Below are positions 35,679 to 39,927 of a stretch of DNA of 39,927 nt, piece by piece. The first letter of the stretch is position 1. Each line of letters starts with the position of its first letter. Position numbers and translations under genes: made by a program. Origin of the DNA: Candidatus Hodarchaeum mangrovi (GTDB lineage Archaea; Asgardarchaeota; Heimdallarchaeia; Hodarchaeales; Hodarchaeaceae). The stretch is taken from assembly GCA_016839515.1 (NCBI GenBank), contig JAEOUE010000134.1, positions 1-39,927 of the forward strand. Direction: 5' to 3'. Under the pieces are notes generated by a model. That model had not been told where the DNA came from, did no database searches, and saw only the letters and a program-made list of their open reading frames with translations.

Positions 35679-36626
35679 ATGATTTTATATTTAGGGATTG
35701 TGCCTGGTTTCTTCCCTCACATTGAAGAGGCATTGATCTTAAAAAAGATGAAAGAAATAAACGCAGGATTGATGTTTTCTTATTGGACATTTCGAAAATT
35801 CATACCTAAGATTATATCTAAAGGAATACATGATTTTTTTTCATATGAAGGACCGATCATGATTGACTCAGGAGCTTACAGTGCTTTCAATATGGGCATT
35901 TCTATTTCCTGTGAGGATTATGCAAATTTTCTAAAGAAAATTGACTTAAAATTAAAAGATAAAATTGTTAATCTTGACCTGATAGGAGATTATCAAAAAT
36001 CATTTTCCAATTGGAAATATCTTTCCAAAATGATAGATACTTCTATCATCCCAGTCATTCATTTTCCAGAAATAAATTCTAATTATCCGAATTGTAAAAT
36101 TATTGGATTAGGAGGTATGGTTCCATCCTTAAAAATAAATCAACCTGGAAGTATTTATAATGTAGGAAAATGGGTCGTATTAATTAGCTCCAAAAATCCT
36201 GGTAAAGAATATCATGGATTTGGAATAGGAAGTCCATTTAATCAAATCATTTTTTGGAATTATTTATCCTCTTTAGATTGGATTGGTTGGCGAAGAAATG
36301 CTGCAGTATGTGAATGTTATACCCCTGAAGGGTCAAAAACTGTAACAGAGGCAAGAAAAAAACCAACCAAAAGATCTTCATTAAGTCAATCCTTATTCGA
36401 TCAATATAAACCACCTTTTATTGAAAGCTTCAATTTACTTAGCTTACCAGGAACAAAAGGGTGGAAATACAGAGCATTATGGAATGTTTGGTGGTTTTTA
36501 AATTGTCAGAATTGGCAAGTAGTAATAGATCAGTCCAAATATGTAAGAAGCATGAAAGAAAGAATGAGAAAGATAATTTCTAATACAAATAATAAATTTT
36601 TAAGGAATACACAAAATTATTCCTAG
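35679..36626 (+). CDS. tRNA-guanine-transglycosylase-fold protein, DpdA-like (copy 2)
   Basis: 315 residues from the ATG at 35679. The frame is open to an ATG at 35613, but that adds a hydrophobic 22-residue stretch and overlaps the divergent gene. With 35679 the acid/base Asp is residue 63 (IMIDSGAYSAF), matching Asp62 of copy 1. Further landmarks are LDLIGDYQKS, IIGLGGMVPS (TGT GGLAVGE), YHGFGIGSP (MGVGTP) and LDWIGWRRNAAVCECYT, whose Asp (about 200) is the expected nucleophile. CEC is a remnant of the TGT CxCxxC Zn site, the third Cys being gone. The C-terminal 80 residues are Trp- and Lys-rich. The two copies are clearly related but far diverged. Sir2 follows after 22 bases, probably in the same transcript. 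Confidence 0.65.
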   Translation: MILYLGIVPGFFPHIEEALILKKMKEINAGLMFSYWTFRKFIPKIISKGIHDFFSYEGPIMIDSGAYSAFNMGISISCEDYANFLKKIDLKLKDKIVNLDLIGDYQKSFSNWKYLSKMIDTSIIPVIHFPEINSNYPNCKIIGLGGMVPSLKINQPGSIYNVGKWVVLISSKNPGKEYHGFGIGSPFNQIIFWNYLSSLDWIGWRRNAAVCECYTPEGSKTVTEARKKPTKRSSLSQSLFDQYKPPFIESFNLLSLPGTKGWKYRALWNVWWFLNCQNWQVVIDQSKYVRSMKERMRKIISNTNNKFLRNTQNYS

Positions 36627-36648
36627 TGTTTATTTTGGAGAAAGAAAA

Positions 36649-37401
36649 TTGGAAATTCTAGATCAAATTGTTGAAATAATAAAAAAGTCTAAATATCTAG
36701 TCATTTTCACAGGAGCGGGTATTTCAACTGAATCAGGATTACCAGATTATAGAGGTCCAGAAGGGGTATGGACATTACGAGCTAAAGGATTAAAGCCAAA
36801 AATGCCCGATAAGCCATATTCAGCGATTAATCCTAACGTGGGGCATTATGTTTTAGTTCGTTTATACAAGCATGGGTTTCTAAAATATTTGATTTCTCAA
36901 AATGTTGACAACCTGCATATAAAATCAGGTATTCCAGAAAAAATTATTGCAGAACTTCATGGAAATTCTAATAAGATGAAGTGTTTAATCTGTGATAAAG
37001 GATTCACAAAGAATGAAATTGGGTGGAATGATGCGATCCACGGGAGGGGTTATCGCACACAAAAACCGTTAGAAAATCAACCAAAATGCTCTTCTTGCTC
37101 TGGTAGATTAATTTCGTCAGTTGTGAACTTTAATGACCCAATGCCTGAAAAAGAAATGGCTGAAGCGGAAATAAATTCTAAACGTGCAGATGTTATGATT
37201 GTAATAGGATCTACTTTAAGTGTTTTCCCAGCAGCTAATTTTCCAATCATTGCTAAAAATAATGGAGCAACTTTAATTATCATTAATTTGGGACCAACAG
37301 AATTAGATCATCTCGCAGATTTTCGAGTTTCTGGAAAATCTGGTGAAGTCTTATCTAATATATTAAAGAGATTAGAACAGCAATTAGACCTTGAAAGCTA
37401 G
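36649..37401 (+). CDS. Sir2-family NAD-dependent protein deacylase
   Basis: 250 residues, the size of a minimal sirtuin. NAD-binding GAGIS is at 22-26, LPDYRGPEGVW at 31-41, QNVDNLH at 84-90, the catalytic His is 104 in ELHGN, four Zn Cys are present (112, 115, 147, 150), and IGSTLSVFPAANFP closes the nucleotide site. RGPEGVW resembles the RGPxGVWT segment of SIRT6/7-like sirtuins. All catalytic residues are present, so it should be active; defence-type Sir2 domains that only cleave NAD often lack the Zn ribbon. It begins at TTG behind GGAG and follows TGT-like copy 2 by 22 bases. The genome context is DNA modification, so a chromatin or island-linked role is possible, but a general deacetylase is equally so. 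Confidence 0.88.
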   Translation: MEILDQIVEIIKKSKYLVIFTGAGISTESGLPDYRGPEGVWTLRAKGLKPKMPDKPYSAINPNVGHYVLVRLYKHGFLKYLISQNVDNLHIKSGIPEKIIAELHGNSNKMKCLICDKGFTKNEIGWNDAIHGRGYRTQKPLENQPKCSSCSGRLISSVVNFNDPMPEKEMAEAEINSKRADVMIVIGSTLSVFPAANFPIIAKNNGATLIIINLGPTELDHLADFRVSGKSGEVLSNILKRLEQQLDLES

Positions 37402-37491
37402 TATAAATATTTCGGAAGACTCATTCATTTAATGTACAAATTAAAAAAGGGTTTAAGAAACATCTATTTGAGTTAAAAATTATTTGAAATG

Positions 37492-39927
37492 CTAAATAAT
37501 TGGGTAATCAAAAAAATAATCCTCTATTAACGATTGAATTATAAAATCAGTCAAGACTTTTTTATATACCTCTAAAATTCTTGAATAATTGAACTTTCGA
37601 AGGCTAGAATATTTCTTTAGATTAATTTCATTTCCGATTTTAAAATTATAATACATCTTTTCCCATTCATCAAATTGAATTGGTTTTATCAATAATCTTA
37701 ATTTATCAGATAGAAATACAGATCTGTTTTTTCCTTTTATTTGATATAATTCATTGATCAGAGCACCAATTAATTTTTCCTCGAAATATGTTTGAATGGG
37801 AATTCCTAATTCTAAGGCGGACTTTTCCTCTGTAAGGAATATTAGATATTCAGCGAGTTGTGCGAAAAGGATACTGTACTTTAGAAAATCTTTGTGAATA
37901 GGAAAGAACTCAAGAGGTTCCCCAAAAAATTCGAGTTGATTTCCCTTTTTTTTACCCATCCAATAAAACCAAAAATAGGCCAACTGGGAGTTAAGAATTA
38001 ATGATAACCCTTTAAGTAATCTTGAACCTTCAGATAAACTCATTGATGATATAAAATAAACGTCCTGAGCAGCAAACCATGGATATGAATTATACGCAAA
38101 TGAATTAATCATCCTTCTCTGAGGTGTAATAATTTTTGGGGATAAAAAAATATCAATTTTTCGAGGTCTATTGAGATAAGGAAATTTATCTAAAGAGCGT
38201 TGAAGGACAGATTCAAAGGTGTCCAAATGTCTTTTTATATTAGGAAGTGATTCAATATCAGATATATTCTTATCAAGATATATTATCATTTTATTCGTTG
38301 AAATAGAGGAGTGAAATCTTGAAATATCTGAACTTTTGTAAAAAAATTTTACAAGCTCTACTTCTTGAAGAAGGAATGTCATTAAAAGGTTTTTATCTCT
38401 AGGGTGATTTAGATTCAGTATAAAGACTCCTGAATTTATGTGTTTTTCATCAATTTTATATTTATTCACTTGAATCCTAGAAATCTTATTCATTCCTGTT
38501 ATAATTCCCTCTCTTACCTTAAATCCTGATAAACGTAACTGTTTAGAAGATGAGATTATCTTTTTGACTAATTCTGAAACATTTTGAGGAATAAAATGAA
38601 AGTATGGAGTAAAACCATTAAAACGAATTTGGCCTTTTGGAATATTATAATGAGTTTGAAGATCTATCTTCTTAACTAAATCAGTACCTACAGGATATTT
38701 TTTCGTAAATTGAGTACATTTAATAAGAATATCTTCTTTTTGAGTCTTTTTAAGAGTAAAGGAATTTACATGGATTCCAAGTGCTGAATTAAAGACTGAA
38801 TTATCTCCAAAATTAATATATTTATCAATTTCTGTTTCTCTAAAGATTCTTTCTCTAAGGGTTTTTCCTCCTGAAGCTGTTATCCAATAATTTGAAGTTA
38901 AAAAGGTCATATACCCATTTTCTTGAAGTAGGTCTATCGCACGGTGAACAAAAAGATACCATAAATCCATCTTACCTTCATAATAATTAGGAAAAACTCG
39001 CGAGAGAACTCTGAAAAATTCTTTATTACCACTTTCTCCCTTATAAGGAGGATTACATAGAATAACACTAAATCCTTTAGAAAAATTAAGAATAAGAGGA
39101 TATCTTAAGGGCCAATGAAATAATTGCCTAAAATAATAATCTGGAACATCTTTTGAATTATTATACAAGGAAGTGAAAGAATCTGATATTCTTGTATTTA
39201 AAGAATCTAAAAGATGATCTAATTCTCTAAAAACCAGATTTTTTCCAGAAAGAAGCCAAATTTTTTTAAGAATGTTTGATAATGTGTATAATTCCTTAAA
39301 ATTCCTTAAAATAATTAATTTATCGGAACTTTTAAGCTTCTGTATTAAATGACAATTATTACTTGGGATAATATGTTCTACGGATTGAATGGCATGAAGG
39401 AGATAAACTTGAAGGGATTTACTAATTTGAATATTCTCCTCAAGAGGAAATAGATGCTTTTTTTCACTTATTTGATCTAAAATTTTAAAATTAAAGACAT
39501 TAGAAACTAATCCTAAAATCGAATTTCCCTCTTTTATGTTATCAAATATAATATCAAAATTATAAGCATCAAAGTCGAATTCTTTCTCAATAGTGTTAAT
39601 CGCTGATAGGAATAATCTTAATTTAATGATTTTAACTGCAATTGGATCTAATTCGACACCAAAAAGATTGTTCGGACAAATAAGCTTTGTTATTATTTTA
39701 AATTTGAAATGGTTTAAAGAGGTCGATCCATCAAGGATTTTTTGTTTTAAATCACCATACTCGTCAAGTTCATAATAATAGAAAATAGGAACATTAGCGG
39801 AGTTGATTGCAGCAATTTTCCTCCTCAAAGACAAATAAATTTCAATTAGAAATATTAAGCTTGATTCTAAAAAATTTCCTGTTCCTGCTGTTGGATCTAG
39901 AACTTTTAAATGCTGTAGAATATCAAA
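37492..39927 (-). CDS. Large Eco57I/type IIG-like adenine DNA methyltransferase, N-terminus beyond the window
   Basis: The frame runs from the stop at 37492 to the window end with no stop, giving 811 visible residues. SAM motif I, VLDPTAGTGNFLESSL, lies at about 39861-39903, upstream of a TTG at 39834 that could be mistaken for the start. FGVELDPIAVKI follows, and NPPYKGESGNKEFF is motif IV for adenine methylation. LTSNYWITASGGKTLR matches the core strand after it. The rest (about 400-780) is a target-recognition region with NSQLAYFW near the end, typical of Eco57I/PglX-like enzymes. The missing N-terminus could carry a nuclease; this cannot be judged here. Leftward, convergent with Sir2, which ends 90 bases away. 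Confidence 0.85.
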   Translation of the reverse strand, partial: FDILQHLKVLDPTAGTGNFLESSLIFLIEIYLSLRRKIAAINSANVPIFYYYELDEYGDLKQKILDGSTSLNHFKFKIITKLICPNNLFGVELDPIAVKIIKLRLFLSAINTIEKEFDFDAYNFDIIFDNIKEGNSILGLVSNVFNFKILDQISEKKHLFPLEENIQISKSLQVYLLHAIQSVEHIIPSNNCHLIQKLKSSDKLIILRNFKELYTLSNILKKIWLLSGKNLVFRELDHLLDSLNTRISDSFTSLYNNSKDVPDYYFRQLFHWPLRYPLILNFSKGFSVILCNPPYKGESGNKEFFRVLSRVFPNYYEGKMDLWYLFVHRAIDLLQENGYMTFLTSNYWITASGGKTLRERIFRETEIDKYINFGDNSVFNSALGIHVNSFTLKKTQKEDILIKCTQFTKKYPVGTDLVKKIDLQTHYNIPKGQIRFNGFTPYFHFIPQNVSELVKKIISSSKQLRLSGFKVREGIITGMNKISRIQVNKYKIDEKHINSGVFILNLNHPRDKNLLMTFLLQEVELVKFFYKSSDISRFHSSISTNKMIIYLDKNISDIESLPNIKRHLDTFESVLQRSLDKFPYLNRPRKIDIFLSPKIITPQRRMINSFAYNSYPWFAAQDVYFISSMSLSEGSRLLKGLSLILNSQLAYFWFYWMGKKKGNQLEFFGEPLEFFPIHKDFLKYSILFAQLAEYLIFLTEEKSALELGIPIQTYFEEKLIGALINELYQIKGKNRSVFLSDKLRLLIKPIQFDEWEKMYYNFKIGNEINLKKYSSLRKFNYSRILEVYKKVLTDFIIQSLIEDYFFDYPII

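Noticed and set aside
36649..37401. Sir2 as an NADase-type defence effector
   Set aside because: It is a minimal sirtuin with full Zn ribbon and deacetylase residues and no fused effector domain; ordinary deacylase is the simpler reading.
39593..39834. Start of the last methylase at the TTG 39834
   Set aside because: The frame is open to the window end and encodes SAM motif I upstream of that TTG, so the true start is outside the window.
1..39927. CRISPR arrays, insertion sequences, tRNA or rRNA genes, long repeats
   Set aside because: No regularly spaced repeats, transposase motifs, terminal inverted repeats, cloverleaf-like GC-rich segments or rRNA-like sequence were found by reading both strands; a covariance-model scan would be the proper check for small RNAs.

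Overview
The window is AT-rich and looks archaeal. It encodes a transcription factor B (TFIIB-type), an Lrp-type regulator ending in a TRASH metal-binding domain beside a CopA copper ATPase, an archaeal helix-turn-helix regulator with a C-terminal Cys cluster, and a UPF0047/YjbQ protein. Many genes start with TTG or GTG behind GGTGA- or GGAG-type Shine-Dalgarno sites. Bacterial-looking genes (bacterial-class MetK, PfkA-type phosphofructokinase, BMP-family lipoprotein-like receptor, HflX, GH38 mannosidase) are mixed in. An Asgard archaeon (Heimdall- or Loki-like) is my best guess from this mix, but nothing here fixes the lineage. No tRNA, rRNA, CRISPR array or transposase was seen.

Layout. (1) 1-8.1 kb: the end of a secreted CAP-domain protein, then a methyltransferase-rich block. 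An Eco57I-like adenine methylase stands alone. A leftward run follows (HAD phosphatase, DUF1156-type Zn-ribbon methylase, beta-class methylase, cupin), then an SPPY-type m4C-like methylase. (2) 8.1-12 kb: a GT-C/GT87-like membrane glycosyltransferase, an AAA+ ATPase with a winged-helix tail, and a stand-alone, partly degenerate pyruvate-phosphate-dikinase ATP-grasp domain. (3) 12-16 kb: divergent copper module (CopA and a TRASH regulator) with candidate operators and a hairpin terminator. (4) 16-31.5 kb: mostly metabolic genes. These are MetK, a methylthioinosine/6-oxopurine nucleoside phosphorylase coupled to a BMP-family nucleoside-receptor-like protein, ferredoxin plus a CrtI-like flavoenzyme, a PPi-type phosphofructokinase, subtilase, HflX, an HTH regulator, alpha-mannosidase, TFB and UPF0047. 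(5) 31.6-39.9 kb: a second DNA-modification island. It has a tandem-duplicated methylase with a dead N-terminal copy, two tRNA-guanine-transglycosylase-fold (DpdA-like) proteins flanking a DUF6884 protein, a Sir2 deacetylase and a large Eco57I-like methylase cut by the window edge.

The most interesting part is 34.1-37.4 kb. Two paralogous TGT-like base-exchange enzymes, a DUF6884 protein and Sir2 are arranged divergently among methyltransferases. This could be a deazaguanine-type DNA (or RNA) base-modification system. Six DNA methyltransferases lie within 40 kb and none has a recognisable nuclease partner here.
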